From Sphingomonas albertensis (GTDB lineage Bacteria; Pseudomonadota; Alphaproteobacteria; Sphingomonadales; Sphingomonadaceae), in NCBI RefSeq assembly GCF_014358075.1, contig NZ_JACONT010000024.1:1-62354 (forward strand): a stretch of DNA of 62,354 bases. Direction: 5' to 3'. The translations under genes and the position numbers were made by a program. Under the pieces are notes generated by a model. The model worked only from the letters and a program-made list of their open reading frames with translations, was not told where the DNA came from and made no database searches. Shown one piece after another: positions 1 through 9,097 of the stretch; the stretch's first letter is position 1; each line of letters begins with the position of its first letter.

Positions 1-817
1 CGCGCGCCAACGCCGTGAAATCTGCCACCGACAGCGTCTCCGCCCGCCGCGTCGCCTCCACCCCGATCCGCTCCAGCGCATCCAGCGCACCCGACACGCC
101 CTTCAGGCTCTGCCGCAACATCTTCCGCCGCTGCCCGAACGCCGCGCCCGTCAGTCGCTCCAGCACCGCGAAGTTCACCCCCTCCGGCGCCTCCACTGGC
201 ACCAGATGCACCACCGCCGACATGACCTTGGGCGGCGGGGTGAACGCCGACCGGTGCACCGGCATCGCGATCCGCGCGGTCGAGCGCCACTGCGCCAGCA
301 CCGCCAATCGCCCGTAATGATCGTCATTGGTCTTGGCGACGATCCGCTCGGCGACTTCCTTCTGGAACATCAGCGTGCACGACTGCCACCACGGCAGCCA
401 AGACGCCGACAGCCACCCGACGAGCAACGCCGTGCCGATATTATACGGCAGGTTCGACACGATATGCGGCTTGCCCTCGAACAGCGAAGGCGCATCGATT
501 TCCATCGCATCGCCCTCGATCACGCGCAGCATCCCCGGATACGCCTCGCCGAGTTCGGCCAGCGCCGGGATACAGCGCCGGTCACGCTCGATCGCCGTCA
601 CCCGCGCGCCTGCAGCAAGTAGCGCGCGCGTCAGACCGCCAGGCCCAGGTCCCACTTCCAGCACTTCCGCACCACGCAGATCACCCGGCACCGCGGCGAT
701 CCGCTTGAGCAACTGCATGTCGAACAGGAAATTCTGCCCGAGCGCCTTGCTCGCGTTCAAACCGTACCGCGCGATCACCTCGCGCAGCGGGGGCAGCGCC
801 GTTACCGCATCGCTCAC
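1..817 (-). CDS. rsmA: 16S rRNA (adenine(1518)-N(6)/adenine(1519)-N(6))-dimethyltransferase RsmA, 3' end outside window
   Basis: Dimethylates two adjacent adenines in the 3' hairpin of 16S rRNA with S-adenosylmethionine during 30S maturation. Reading leftward from a GTG at 817, the frame shows GQNFLFD near residue 28, the SAM-binding [10 protein letters not shown] near residue 55 and the catalytic NLPYNIG near residue 120, all diagnostic of the KsgA/Dim1 family. The 272 codons in the window are close to the family's usual 270-285, so only a few C-terminal residues are missing. The GTG start overlaps the pdxA stop (GTGA), implying translational coupling at the end of the lptD-surA-pdxA-rsmA cluster. 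An in-frame ATG is not available nearby. Confidence 0.95.
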   Translation of the reverse strand, partial: MSDAVTALPPLREVIARYGLNASKALGQNFLFDMQLLKRIAAVPGDLRGAEVLEVGPGPGGLTRALLAAGARVTAIERDRRCIPALAELGEAYPGMLRVIEGDAMEIDAPSLFEGKPHIVSNLPYNIGTALLVGWLSASWLPWWQSCTLMFQKEVAERIVAKTNDDHYGRLAVLAQWRSTARIAMPVHRSAFTPPPKVMSAVVHLVPVEAPEGVNFAVLERLTGAAFGQRRKMLRQSLKGVSGALDALERIGVEATRRAETLSVADFTALAR

Positions 818-1824
818 GATTTGCAGGCTGCGGTCTGCGCGCGCCGGTCGGCCGCTTCGCCCGCCATCGCGATCGCCGCGATCATCGCGCCCGGTTCGGC
901 GAGGTTCTTGCCCGCGATCGCAAACGCGGTGCCGTGATCCGGCGAGGTCCGCACGATCGGCAGCCCCAGCGTCATATTGACGCCCTCGTCGAAATGGATC
1001 GTCTTGAGCGGCACCAGCGCCTGGTCGTGATAGCAGCACATCACGACGTCATACGTGGCACGCGCCCGCGGATGGAACATCGTGTCCGCCGCAAACGGCC
1101 CGGTCGCATCGATGCCTTCGTCCCGCAAGATCGCGATCGCCGGCGCGATGATCTCGATCTCCTCGCGCCCGAGCGCACCCTGTTCGCCGGCATGCGGATT
1201 GAAGCCCGCAAAGGCGAGCCGCGGGTTCTCGATCCCGAAGTTGCGCAGCAACCCGCGTGCAGTCGCGCGGCCCTTGGCGACGATCAGGTCGATCGTCAGC
1301 AGCGCGGAAACCTCCTTCAAAGGCACGTGGGTCGTGATCGGCACCACCTTCAGCGACGGCCCGGCCAGCATCATCACCGCATTGTCGCCCGCCACGCCGT
1401 AACGCTCGGCAACGAACTCGGTCTGTCCCGGATGACTGAAGCCGATCGCATACAGCTGCGATTTCGACACCGGCCCCGTCACCAGCGCGCGCGCCGCCCC
1501 GGTACGGACAAGCCCGACGGCCAACTCCAGCGAATGCAGCGCACATCGCGCGCCATCGGCGTCCGGGTGTCCGGGAACGATCGTCCCGGCGTCGCCCACG
1601 GTCAGTACCGGCAGCGCATCCGCGAACACCGCCCCCGCTTCGTTCATATCCGCGACCCGCGCGATCTGGCCGGTCCAGACCCGCTCGATCGCACGGGCAT
1701 CGCCAACCGCGACGAACGGCGGCAAGCGGTGTGTCTCACGCGCGTCCCAGGCCTTGGCGATGATCTCCGGACCGATCCCCGCAGGATCGCCCATCGATAC
1801 CGCGAGCGGGTGTACGCGCGTCAC
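814..1824 (-). CDS. pdxA: 4-hydroxythreonine-4-phosphate dehydrogenase
   Basis: Oxidises 4-phosphohydroxy-L-threonine with NAD in the DXP-dependent pyridoxal phosphate pathway; cytoplasmic homodimer. The 336-aa product has the family N terminus [11 protein letters not shown] (residues 11-21) and the length typical of PdxA. Conserved metal-ligand histidine contexts are present ([31 protein letters not shown]). The start is a GTG at 1824. It lies 34 bp after surA and overlaps rsmA by 3 bp, so it is an internal cistron of the cluster. Annotation is secure; only the start codon is inferred. Confidence 0.96.
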   Translation of the reverse strand: MTRVHPLAVSMGDPAGIGPEIIAKAWDARETHRLPPFVAVGDARAIERVWTGQIARVADMNEAGAVFADALPVLTVGDAGTIVPGHPDADGARCALHSLELAVGLVRTGAARALVTGPVSKSQLYAIGFSHPGQTEFVAERYGVAGDNAVMMLAGPSLKVVPITTHVPLKEVSALLTIDLIVAKGRATARGLLRNFGIENPRLAFAGFNPHAGEQGALGREEIEIIAPAIAILRDEGIDATGPFAADTMFHPRARATYDVVMCCYHDQALVPLKTIHFDEGVNMTLGLPIVRTSPDHGTAFAIAGKNLAEPGAMIAAIAMAGEAADRRAQTAACKS

Positions 1825-1858
1825 GCGCCGATCATCCCATCGCGGTCACCGGTCGCGG

Positions 1859-3283
1859 TCACCGATAATCGACCACGGCATCGCGCCGTAGATCGCGCAG
1901 CTTCTGCTGGGCGCGCAGGTTGACGCGCTGTTGTTCGAGCTGGCCCTGGATCTGCTCCGAATTCGGCACCGACCCGGCCTGCGCATCGTCGCGTCCGCAC
2001 AGCACCAGCGCGCGCACGCCCTGTTCCGCGGAGCCGAACGGCGGGGTCGACTGACCGACCTGGAGCTTCAGCATGATCTCCTGAAGCTGAGGCGGCAGGT
2101 CGCGGATGCGAACCGTGTCGTTGTCGACCACGTCCGCGCCGATCCCGGCCGCGACCTTCTCCACGGTGCCGCACCCGCGCAGATCCTGCGTCGCCTTGGC
2201 GAATGCCTGGGCACGCGCCGCGGCCTGCGCCTGGTTGGTGTTCGGCGGGAACTTGAGCGTCAGCTGCTTGAGGCTGAGCTTCGCATCGCGGGGATCCGCC
2301 GTCAGCACCTGACGCTTGTCGGTCAGATACAGGATCGAATAGCCGCCCGAGACCTCGATCGGCCCCGCGACCTGGCCGACCTGCATCGTCGTCGCGGCTT
2401 CGGCGAGCTGCGCCGGCAGCGTCGCGGCGCGAATCCAGCCGAGATCGCCGCCGACCGCACGGGTCGACGCTTCGGAGAACTGACGCGCGTAATATTCGAA
2501 CGGCTGCGCGCCCTTCTGGATCTCCGCCAGGATCTGCTTGGCGTTCGCGTATACCTGCTGGCCGTTCGCCGGCGTCGCCGCGAGATAGATTTCCTTGAGG
2601 TTGAACTCGTCGGTGCCCTTGGCCGCCTGGAGACGGTCGATGATCGACTTCACTTCCTCGTCGCCGACGTTGACGAACGGCTCGACGCGGCGGCGCAGAT
2701 AGCGCTGCCAGGCGAGCTCGCCCTCGATCTGCCGCTTGAGCGAGCGCTCGGACGACCCGGACTCGCGCAGGAATGCGCGCATCGCCTCCGGGGTCCTGTT
2801 GAACCGCTTGGACACCGCATTGTAGCTCTGCGTCAGCTCGGCCGGGGTGATCGCGATGTCGGCGGTCTTCGCTTCCTGGATCTGCAGCGTCTCGTCGATC
2901 AGCTGGCGCAGCACCTGAAGCTTCAGCCGCTCGCGGTCCTCCGGCGACAGCTTCGCCTCGTTCGCCATCGCCACCAGCGCCACGCGCTGGTCGACGTCGG
3001 TGCCCGTGATGACCGTGTCGTTGACGATCGCGGTCGGCTTGCGGACGTTGGGGTCGAGCTTGCCGAAGATCTGAAGGTTGGTCGGGATGTCGAGGCCGGT
3101 ATTGTCCGGCACGCTCTGATCCTGGACCGTCCGACCGGCGCCTGCCTCGCCTGCGGCAGCCTGCGGAGGAGCGCTCTGCGCGATCGCACTTGCCGCCAGC
3201 GCGGCCAGAACCACCGCCCCGATCACACGGCTGCTACGCGCCGCCAGTCGAACATCATGCTTCAAGTGTCGGTATCCCATCAT
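1859..3283 (-). CDS. surA: Periplasmic peptidylprolyl isomerase / outer-membrane protein chaperone SurA
   Basis: A 474-aa secreted protein whose role, from the family, is to chaperone outer-membrane beta-barrels through the periplasm. After a basic N terminus comes a hydrophobic signal (VIGAVVLAALAASAIAQ, about residues 21-37). A SurA N-terminal domain follows (TAIVNDTVITGTDVDQR). One parvulin-type rotamase domain is clear (FEYYARQFSEASTRAVGGDLGWI, split here by its GGDLGW motif); a second, degenerate one starts at LSLKQLTLKFP. It sits 75 bp after lptD, which encodes a major SurA-dependent client in other bacteria. Two adjacent ATGs (3283, 3280) are possible starts. Confidence 0.93.
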   Translation of the reverse strand: MMGYRHLKHDVRLAARSSRVIGAVVLAALAASAIAQSAPPQAAAGEAGAGRTVQDQSVPDNTGLDIPTNLQIFGKLDPNVRKPTAIVNDTVITGTDVDQRVALVAMANEAKLSPEDRERLKLQVLRQLIDETLQIQEAKTADIAITPAELTQSYNAVSKRFNRTPEAMRAFLRESGSSERSLKRQIEGELAWQRYLRRRVEPFVNVGDEEVKSIIDRLQAAKGTDEFNLKEIYLAATPANGQQVYANAKQILAEIQKGAQPFEYYARQFSEASTRAVGGDLGWIRAATLPAQLAEAATTMQVGQVAGPIEVSGGYSILYLTDKRQVLTADPRDAKLSLKQLTLKFPPNTNQAQAAARAQAFAKATQDLRGCGTVEKVAAGIGADVVDNDTVRIRDLPPQLQEIMLKLQVGQSTPPFGSAEQGVRALVLCGRDDAQAGSVPNSEQIQGQLEQQRVNLRAQQKLRDLRRDAVVDYR

Positions 3284-3358
3284 CGCGCGCCGTACATCGC
3301 ACCGTCATTGCCATGACGGCACATATCCGGCGTTGCCTCAAAGTAGCTGAACGCGGGC

Positions 3359-5671
3359 TTAGCGGCCGAGGTTGGTGAAGGCCAGCGTCAACAGGAAGCT
3401 GTTGCCCTTACGCGCGTCGCCGGTGTCGTTGTAGGTTCGCCGCCAGGTCCCGCCGAGACGCAGGCAGTCGTCCTCGTACTGGATGCCGATGCGGTGGCGG
3501 ATCGGGGTGAAGCCGTCGCTGCGGGACAGCGGGTCCTCCGACGCGTTGGTGAGATCGACCACGCCCGAGCCGAACGCCGACCAGAATCGCGCGAACTGGA
3601 CGCGGCCGGCGACGCGGACCTCCTCGCGGTCGCGCAGATCCTCGATCGACGCGTCGATGTTGCGGTTCAGCTTCAGATAGCCGACCAGCACATAGGTCGC
3701 CCGCGAGCCGATCGTCGCATCGAGCTCGTTGCGGCGGATCGCAAAGCCGTCCTTGTCGAGTCGATAGCGGTGGACGATCGAAACGAAGTCGCGGAACCGA
3801 AGCTCGCTGCGCCCGACGATGTCGGAGAACCGATCGCTGAGGCCGGTGCCATCCGGCAGGATGGTGGGGCGCAGGTCCAGCCGATAGCTCTGGCCGACAT
3901 TGGTGGTGAAGCTGATGCCCGGCAGGTCGAGCGCCCATTCGCCACCATAGGTGACGCGCGACGAATCCTCGAACCGGTCATAGCCGGCGAACCGGTTCAG
4001 CGAGAACAGGTTGGTGTCGTCGAGATCGACTGCGCGCGAATCCTCGTTCGGCAGGGTGATGTTCGCGACCTTCGGGGCCGCGACGAACTGGACGCGGGGG
4101 GTAAAACGCTGCGTGCCGCCGAGGAACGTGCCGATGAACGGCCACTTCACGTCGACCGCAACCGCACCGATCGCGCGCTGGTGAAAGCCCTCCAGCCCAC
4201 GATAGCTGATGTTGGTCGTCGCGAGAGTGTCGTTGGTATTATACAGGTCGCCGCGCGCAAACGCCGTGAAGGTGACCTCCTGGCCCCAGTTGGTGAAGCG
4301 GCGCAGGTCCCACTGAAGACTGGCGAACGCGCGCTGCGTGTCCTGGCCATCGGTGCGGGTCAGCGCGAGCGTGTTCAGCTGGAGCTGGAACCGGCCGCCG
4401 ACCAGCCCGTCGTCGAACCGCTTGCGATAGTCGATCTCGGGCAGCGCGATCGGCTGGTCCCCCTGTCTGTCGGCGACGCGCAACGTCTGCGCATACCAGC
4501 CGCTCAGCGAGAAATAGCTGCTGTCGTCGATCCGCTCCAGGCTCGCCGTGGTGCGCAGGCGATCATCGCGCGAGATGTCGTAGCGGCGCAGGAACGTCCG
4601 GTCCGTCGTCAGGCGCAGCGAACCGCTCGCGGTCCAGTTCGGCGACAGCTGATAGCGCCCCACGCCGTCGATATAGCCCCGGAACGCCATGCTCGTGTCG
4701 GTCGGGTCCGCGGTCGCCAGATCGTCGCTACGCCGGCTTTCGGTCGCGTAAGCGCGTACCTTGAAGGCGCCCTTCGAGTTGAGCGCGGAATAATCGACCT
4801 GCGCCATCGGCAGCACGCTGCTGTAGATGTGCGGGGTGATGACCAGCCCCTGGTTCGGGGCGAGCTTCCAGTAATAGGGGACGCTGACTTCGACGCCATT
4901 GACGCGGCTATATCCGCCGTTCGGCGAGAGCAACCCGCTGTCGCTCCCGCCACCGACCGGATTGGAGAATTCGGGGAGCGGCAGGCTTGGCAGGCCGAAC
5001 AGGTGCAGGCGCGCGCCCTTGTAGAAGATGCGCTTCCGCTCCGGACGATAGGTGACGCGGACCGCGGTGATCTTCCACGTCGGTTCCTTCGGGCAACCGG
5101 CGGAGTTGGTGACGCCGCACGGCGTGTAGGCCGCGGTCTTCAAATTGACCGTGCCGTCGGCGTCGCGCGTGCCTTGCTCGGCGGCGAGGCGCCCGCCCTG
5201 TTCGAGCACGACGAGCATATTGTCGACCACGCCGTCCTTCAGCGAATCGGTCAGGTTGATCTCGTCACCGTACGCGATGTCGCCTTCGGGATTGGTGACC
5301 GCGATATTGCCGGTCGCGACGACCTTGCCGGTCTTGCGGTTCCACACGACCTTGTCGGCGCGCAGGCGACTGCCCTGGCGGAACATCCGGACTTCACCGG
5401 TCGCGGTCACGATGTCCGTGTTGGTGTTGTATTCCAGCGCCGTGGAGCTGAACTGCACTTGGTCCTCGGCCGGCGTCGCCGTCGACGCATTGGCGACCGG
5501 CGGGTCCTGCACCGGTGGCGCAACCGGGCGGTTCTGAAGATCCTGGGCCTGCACGGGCGAGGTTGCCAGTCCGCACGCCAGCGCGAGCGAAACGGCACAA
5601 CCCGTCAAAAGGTCGATACGCAACACGATCCGAACCAACCCCTTTGGCACTGGGCAGCCGTTTGCCGCCAT
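3359..5671 (-). CDS. lptD: LPS-assembly protein LptD (outer-membrane lipopolysaccharide translocon)
   Basis: Outer-membrane beta-barrel that, with LptE, inserts LPS (or the sphingomonad glycolipid equivalent) into the outer leaflet. The 770-aa product has a signal peptide ending around LATSPVQAQ, an OstA/LptD beta-jellyroll (YNTNTDIVTATGEVRMFRQG, about residues 85-190) and a long barrel with alternating aromatic strands ending in a terminal strand LLTLAFTNLGR. Three cysteines (CGVTNSAGC and EDDC) could form the inter-domain disulfides known in LptD. ATG 5671 gives a long n-region; a GTG at 5626 would give a more compact signal and is a credible alternative start. Heads the surA-pdxA-rsmA cluster and is divergent from pepA. 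Confidence 0.94.
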   Translation of the reverse strand: MAANGCPVPKGLVRIVLRIDLLTGCAVSLALACGLATSPVQAQDLQNRPVAPPVQDPPVANASTATPAEDQVQFSSTALEYNTNTDIVTATGEVRMFRQGSRLRADKVVWNRKTGKVVATGNIAVTNPEGDIAYGDEINLTDSLKDGVVDNMLVVLEQGGRLAAEQGTRDADGTVNLKTAAYTPCGVTNSAGCPKEPTWKITAVRVTYRPERKRIFYKGARLHLFGLPSLPLPEFSNPVGGGSDSGLLSPNGGYSRVNGVEVSVPYYWKLAPNQGLVITPHIYSSVLPMAQVDYSALNSKGAFKVRAYATESRRSDDLATADPTDTSMAFRGYIDGVGRYQLSPNWTASGSLRLTTDRTFLRRYDISRDDRLRTTASLERIDDSSYFSLSGWYAQTLRVADRQGDQPIALPEIDYRKRFDDGLVGGRFQLQLNTLALTRTDGQDTQRAFASLQWDLRRFTNWGQEVTFTAFARGDLYNTNDTLATTNISYRGLEGFHQRAIGAVAVDVKWPFIGTFLGGTQRFTPRVQFVAAPKVANITLPNEDSRAVDLDDTNLFSLNRFAGYDRFEDSSRVTYGGEWALDLPGISFTTNVGQSYRLDLRPTILPDGTGLSDRFSDIVGRSELRFRDFVSIVHRYRLDKDGFAIRRNELDATIGSRATYVLVGYLKLNRNIDASIEDLRDREEVRVAGRVQFARFWSAFGSGVVDLTNASEDPLSRSDGFTPIRHRIGIQYEDDCLRLGGTWRRTYNDTGDARKGNSFLLTLAFTNLGR

Positions 5672-5842
5672 ATCGCCCGCCTATCGCACCACCGGCCCTT
5701 CGCTGCAATCGCATCCCGCACTCGCTTGCAGGCGCGTCGCTGCAATCATCGGGCGTTGAGGGGCTCCACCTTGCTTTGCCGGACCCGCGGCATCAACTTA
5801 TGGGGTACGCACATCCGTTCAAAAGCTTCCCGAGGTTTCTTC

Positions 5843-7318
5843 ATGCAGATCGTCTTCGCCCCGACCGTTCCCGCCAACGCCCCGATCCTGGCCGTCCCCG
5901 TCGCAAAGGACGGCGTGGCGCAGACCAAGTGGAGCGCGATCGGCGGCGATGTCGAGGCGGTGGCGACCAGCGCGGCGAGCGCGGCACGGTTCACAGGCGA
6001 GGCCGGTTCGGTCGTCGAGCTGTTCGTGCCCGTCGACGGTTCAGTCCGCCAGGTCCTGCTCGTCGGCGTCGGCGGTGGCGAGACTGCCGATTGGGAAAAG
6101 GCCGGGGGCGCGATCACCGCTCGCCTGCTGACATCGGGCGCGACCTCGGTCGTCGCCGACTTCTTCGCAGGCGCCACGCCGACTCCGAAGGCCGCCGCGC
6201 ACTTCGCCGCCGCCGCCGCGCAGCGAGCATGGCGCTACGACACGTACCGCACCAAGCTGGCCGAGAAATCTAAGCCGACGCTGACCGAGATCACGATCGC
6301 GGGTGCGCCCGACGGCACCGACACCGCCTGGGCGGAGCAGTCCGCAGTCACCGGCGGTCTCGACCTGACCCGCTGGCTGGTCACGTCGCCGCCGAACGTC
6401 GTCTATCCCGAGAGCTTCGTCGAGAAGGTGACGAAGGACGTCGAGGGTCTTGGGCTTGAGATCACCGTGCTCGACGAGGCGCAGATGACCGAGCTCGGCA
6501 TGGGCTCGCTGCTCGGCGTCAGCCAGGGCTCGCGCCGTGAAGCCCGCATCCTCGCGCTCAAGTGGAACGGGGCAGGGGCCGACGCGCCAACGCTGGCGTT
6601 CGTCGGCAAGGGCGTGACGTTCGATTCGGGCGGCATCTCGATCAAGCCCGGCGCGGGCATGGAAGACATGAAGTGGGACATGGGCGGGGCAGGCGCGGTC
6701 GCCGGCGCGATGAAGGCGCTGGCGAGCCGCAAGGCCAAGGCGAACGTCGTCGGCGTGATGGGCCTGGTCGAGAACATGCCCGATGGCGCCGCGCTGCGTC
6801 CGAGCGACGTCATCACTTCGATGTCCGGCCAGACGATCGAAGTGCTCAACACCGACGCCGAGGGTCGCCTCGTGCTCTGCGATTGCGTCACCTGGGTCCA
6901 GCAGGCGCACAAGCCGACCACGATCGTCGATCTCGCCACGCTCACGGGTGCGATGATCGTCGCGCTCGGCACCGAGAATGGCGGCATCTTCGCCAACGAC
7001 GACGCCCTCGCGGACCAGCTGATCGCGGCGGGCAAGACCACCGGCGACACGCTCTGGCGCTTCCCGTTGTCGCCCGCATACGACAAGCTGATCGACTCGC
7101 CGATCGCCGACATGAAGAACGTCGGTCCCCGCGGCGCCGGCTCGATCACTGCCGCCCAGTTCATCAAGCGCTTCGTCGACGAGGGTGTGAAGTGGGCGCA
7201 TCTCGACATCGCCGGCATGGTCTGGTCCGACAAGCCGGGGACCAACCACGACAAGGGCGCTACGGGTTATGGCGTCCGCCTGCTCGACCAGTTCGTAGCG
7301 GACAACTTCGAGGGCTGA
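5843..7318 (+). CDS. pepA: Leucyl aminopeptidase (M17 family)
   Basis: Dinuclear metal aminopeptidase, 491 aa, the family's usual length. The C-terminal half carries the M17 signature NTDAEGRL and the metal/catalytic stretch GKGVTFDSGGISIKPG, followed by WDMGGAGAV. ATG 5843 was chosen because the protein begins with a typical small N-terminal domain and a GAGG lies about 10 bases upstream. The reading frame stays open far upstream through antisense lptD, but that extension looks like no protein. In other bacteria PepA can also bind DNA; nothing here tests that. Cytoplasmic, divergent from lptD. Confidence 0.96.
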   Translation: MQIVFAPTVPANAPILAVPVAKDGVAQTKWSAIGGDVEAVATSAASAARFTGEAGSVVELFVPVDGSVRQVLLVGVGGGETADWEKAGGAITARLLTSGATSVVADFFAGATPTPKAAAHFAAAAAQRAWRYDTYRTKLAEKSKPTLTEITIAGAPDGTDTAWAEQSAVTGGLDLTRWLVTSPPNVVYPESFVEKVTKDVEGLGLEITVLDEAQMTELGMGSLLGVSQGSRREARILALKWNGAGADAPTLAFVGKGVTFDSGGISIKPGAGMEDMKWDMGGAGAVAGAMKALASRKAKANVVGVMGLVENMPDGAALRPSDVITSMSGQTIEVLNTDAEGRLVLCDCVTWVQQAHKPTTIVDLATLTGAMIVALGTENGGIFANDDALADQLIAAGKTTGDTLWRFPLSPAYDKLIDSPIADMKNVGPRGAGSITAAQFIKRFVDEGVKWAHLDIAGMVWSDKPGTNHDKGATGYGVRLLDQFVADNFEG

Positions 7319-7320
7319 AC

Positions 7321-7353
7321 GACGGGTTGGGGGAACGCCGCCCCCCTCCCGTC
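7321..7353 (+). terminator. Possible stem-loop after pepA
   Basis: Three bases after the pepA stop, GACGGG and CCCGTC bracket an imperfect G-run/C-run stem (TTGGGGG opposite CCCCCCT). The hairpin is strong but followed by a mixed pyrimidine tract (ATCCTCTTCTTC) rather than a T-run, so intrinsic termination is only plausible. Confidence 0.4.
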
Positions 7354-7364
7354 ATCCTCTTCTT

Positions 7365-7446
7365 CGTCATCCTGACGAAAGTCAGGACCCAGGATACCAA
7401 ACGATGCGCTCCGTTGCTCTGAATCCTGACTTTCGTCAGGATGACG
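7365..7446. repeat. Paired palindromic intergenic repeat, GAAA-loop type, CCTGAC variant
   Basis: Two 23-nt arms (7365-7387 and 7424-7446) are perfect reverse complements around a 36-nt spacer. Each arm is itself a small hairpin: CCTGAC-GAAA-GTCAGG. The architecture matches the elements at 19068 and 57703, which use CCCAGC-GAAA-GCTGGG, so this is a compensatory-change variant of the same REP-like family. It fills most of the pepA-holC spacer. Confidence 0.85.
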
Positions 7447-7474
7447 GCGCGGGTCGGGCAGGTGGATGGAAACT

Positions 7475-7921
7475 ATGCAGGTCGATTTCTACCACCTAAC
7501 CAGCCCCCTCGACCGCGTCCTCCCACGCATAGCCGAGCGCGTGGTCGCAACCGGCGGTCGGCTCCTGATCGTCGCCGAACCCCAGGAGCAACGCGTCGCA
7601 CTCGACCGCCTGCTCTGGTCCTACGCCCCCGAGAGCTTCCTCCCCCACGCCCAGGCCGGCAGCAACGACGATGCAGCGCAACCCATCCTGATCGCGGACG
7701 ACATACCCGACGCCGCCCCCGCCAATGCGGCACGCAACGTCGCGATCGTCGATGGTCGGTGGCGGGACCTGACCCTGACCTTCGACCGCGCCTTCCACAT
7801 CTTCGACGACGAAGCCATCCGCGAAGCCCGCCTCGCCTGGAAAGCGCTAGCCGACCGCGACGGCGTCGAACGCCGCTACTGGAAGCAGAACGACTCCGGG
7901 CGCTGGGAACAGGCCGCCTAG
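7475..7921 (+). CDS. holC: DNA polymerase III subunit chi
   Basis: Accessory clamp-loader subunit that links the replisome to SSB. The 148-aa protein has the HolC pattern: [19 protein letters not shown] at the N terminus, then the Rossmann-like strand [20 protein letters not shown] and the PESFLPHA motif. Start chosen at the ATG giving MQVDFYH; an in-frame ATG at 7466 would add three residues. The gene continues to a short DxD-containing C terminus ending in a Trp-rich tail ([12 protein letters not shown]) common in alphaproteobacterial HolC. Flanked upstream by the palindromic repeat and 73 bp before ndk. Confidence 0.9.
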   Translation: MQVDFYHLTSPLDRVLPRIAERVVATGGRLLIVAEPQEQRVALDRLLWSYAPESFLPHAQAGSNDDAAQPILIADDIPDAAPANAARNVAIVDGRWRDLTLTFDRAFHIFDDEAIREARLAWKALADRDGVERRYWKQNDSGRWEQAA

Positions 7922-7994
7922 TTGCATTTGGACCGCCCCGGCTCTAGGGCGGCGCCACTTTTCCAAAGCTTTATCACAGGAGCCCGTGACCATC

Positions 7995-8417
7995 ATGGCC
8001 GCGAACCGTACTTTTTCGATCATCAAGCCCGACGCAACCCGCCGCAACCTGACCGGTGCGGTCACCAAGATGCTCGAGGAAGCCGGCCTGCGCGTCGTCG
8101 CTTCGAAGCGCATCCAGATGACCCGCGAGCAGGCCGAAGGCTTCTACGCGGTCCACAAGGAGCGTCCGTTCTTCGGCGAGCTCGTCTCGTTCATGATCTC
8201 GGGCCCGGTCGTCGTCCAGGTTCTCGAGGGCGAGAACGCGATGCAGCGCAACCGCGACATCATGGGCGCCACCAATCCCGCCAACGCAGAGCCCGGCACG
8301 ATCCGCAAGGAACTCGCCGAGTCGATCGAAGCCAACACCGTGCACGGGTCGGATTCGGACGAGAACGCCGAGATCGAGATCGCATACTTCTTCAAGCCCG
8401 AAGAAATCGTCGGCTGA
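7995..8417 (+). CDS. ndk: Nucleoside diphosphate kinase
   Basis: Transfers the gamma phosphate of NTPs to NDPs through a phospho-histidine. The 140-aa product starts [17 protein letters not shown], the canonical NDK N terminus, and contains [14 protein letters not shown] and the active-site motif NTVHGSD near residue 117. Length is standard. ATG 7995 is favoured by an AGGAG 12 bases upstream; a GTG at 7986 is in frame but too close to that site. Its stop overlaps the next start (TGATG), coupling it to the acetyltransferase. Confidence 0.97.
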   Translation: MAANRTFSIIKPDATRRNLTGAVTKMLEEAGLRVVASKRIQMTREQAEGFYAVHKERPFFGELVSFMISGPVVVQVLEGENAMQRNRDIMGATNPANAEPGTIRKELAESIEANTVHGSDSDENAEIEIAYFFKPEEIVG

Positions 8418-8935
8418 TGACTTGGCGGTTGCGACGGGCAGGACCGGGCGACGCGCCCGCGCTGTCGCTCGTCGCATCCGCCACGTTTCTCGATACTTAT
8501 GCGACCGTGCTGACCGGTACCGACATCGTCGCGCACTGCACGATGAAGAACAGCATCGCCACCTTCGAGACGTGGCTGGCCGACCCCGCGACGATCGTAA
8601 CGCTCGCCGAGCACGAGCCCGGCCACGCACCGATCGGCTACACGGTGTTGACCGCGCCGGATTTCCCGATCGAACCCGGCCCGGCGGACATAGAACTCCG
8701 CCGCATCTATCTCATGAAGCAAGGCCAGGGCTCAGGCCTAGGCGCCGCCCTGATGGCCCGCGCCCTCGAAGACGCCGCGGCGCACGAACGCACCCGCATC
8801 CTGCTAGGCGTATGGGACCAGAACACCCGCGCCCGAGCCTTCTACGAACGCCAAGGCTTCAAGGTAATCGGCACCCGCCAGTTCACGGTCGGCACCACCC
8901 TCCACGACGACCCAGTCTACGCCAAGGCGGTCTGA
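8417..8935 (+). CDS. GNAT family N-acetyltransferase
   Basis: A 172-aa acetyl-CoA-dependent N-acetyltransferase. The fold is recognisable from the N-terminal LRRAGPGDAPALSLVA, the acetyl-CoA pyrophosphate loop LMKQGQGSGLGAALM (about residues 98-112) and the C-terminal ARAFYERQGFKVIG (about 138-151). The substrate cannot be read from sequence; the ILLGVWDQN segment is common in amino-group acetyltransferases of the RimI/PaiA type. ATG 8417 overlaps the ndk stop, so the two are probably translated together. The downstream spacer holds a palindromic element. Confidence 0.88.
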   Translation: MTWRLRRAGPGDAPALSLVASATFLDTYATVLTGTDIVAHCTMKNSIATFETWLADPATIVTLAEHEPGHAPIGYTVLTAPDFPIEPGPADIELRRIYLMKQGQGSGLGAALMARALEDAAAHERTRILLGVWDQNTRARAFYERQGFKVIGTRQFTVGTTLHDDPVYAKAV

Positions 8936-8968
8936 GTCTTCCCGGCGAAAGCTCCGCACTGCACAGCA

Positions 8969-9084
8969 CCACTACCACCCAGGCGAAGGCCGGGGCCCAA
9001 TTGGAAAGGTCGCAGTAACGGACCGCTGCCGTCCGTTAGCAACGTCCCCAATTGGACCCCGGCCTCCGCCGGGGTGGTGCCGTT
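8969..9084. repeat. Large imperfect inverted repeat with internal hairpin, convergent intergenic
   Basis: Outer arms (about 8969-9003 and 9048-9082) are imperfect reverse complements with cores CCGGGGCCCAATTGG and CCAATTGGACCCCGG. Between them is a perfect 8-bp stem TAACGGAC/GTCCGTTA with a 7-nt loop (9016-9038). It lies between two convergent genes and could act as a bidirectional terminator, but there is no T-run. It belongs to a different family from the GAAA-loop repeats. Confidence 0.75.
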
Positions 9085-9097
9085 TAGCGGTAGGCAA

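Noticed and set aside
3494..5842. A very long open frame (about 780 codons) on the plus strand running into pepA
   Set aside because: It is the antisense of lptD. Its translation is Arg/Asp-rich without domains, and pepA has its own Shine-Dalgarno and family N terminus at 5843. GC-rich codon use leaves antisense frames open.
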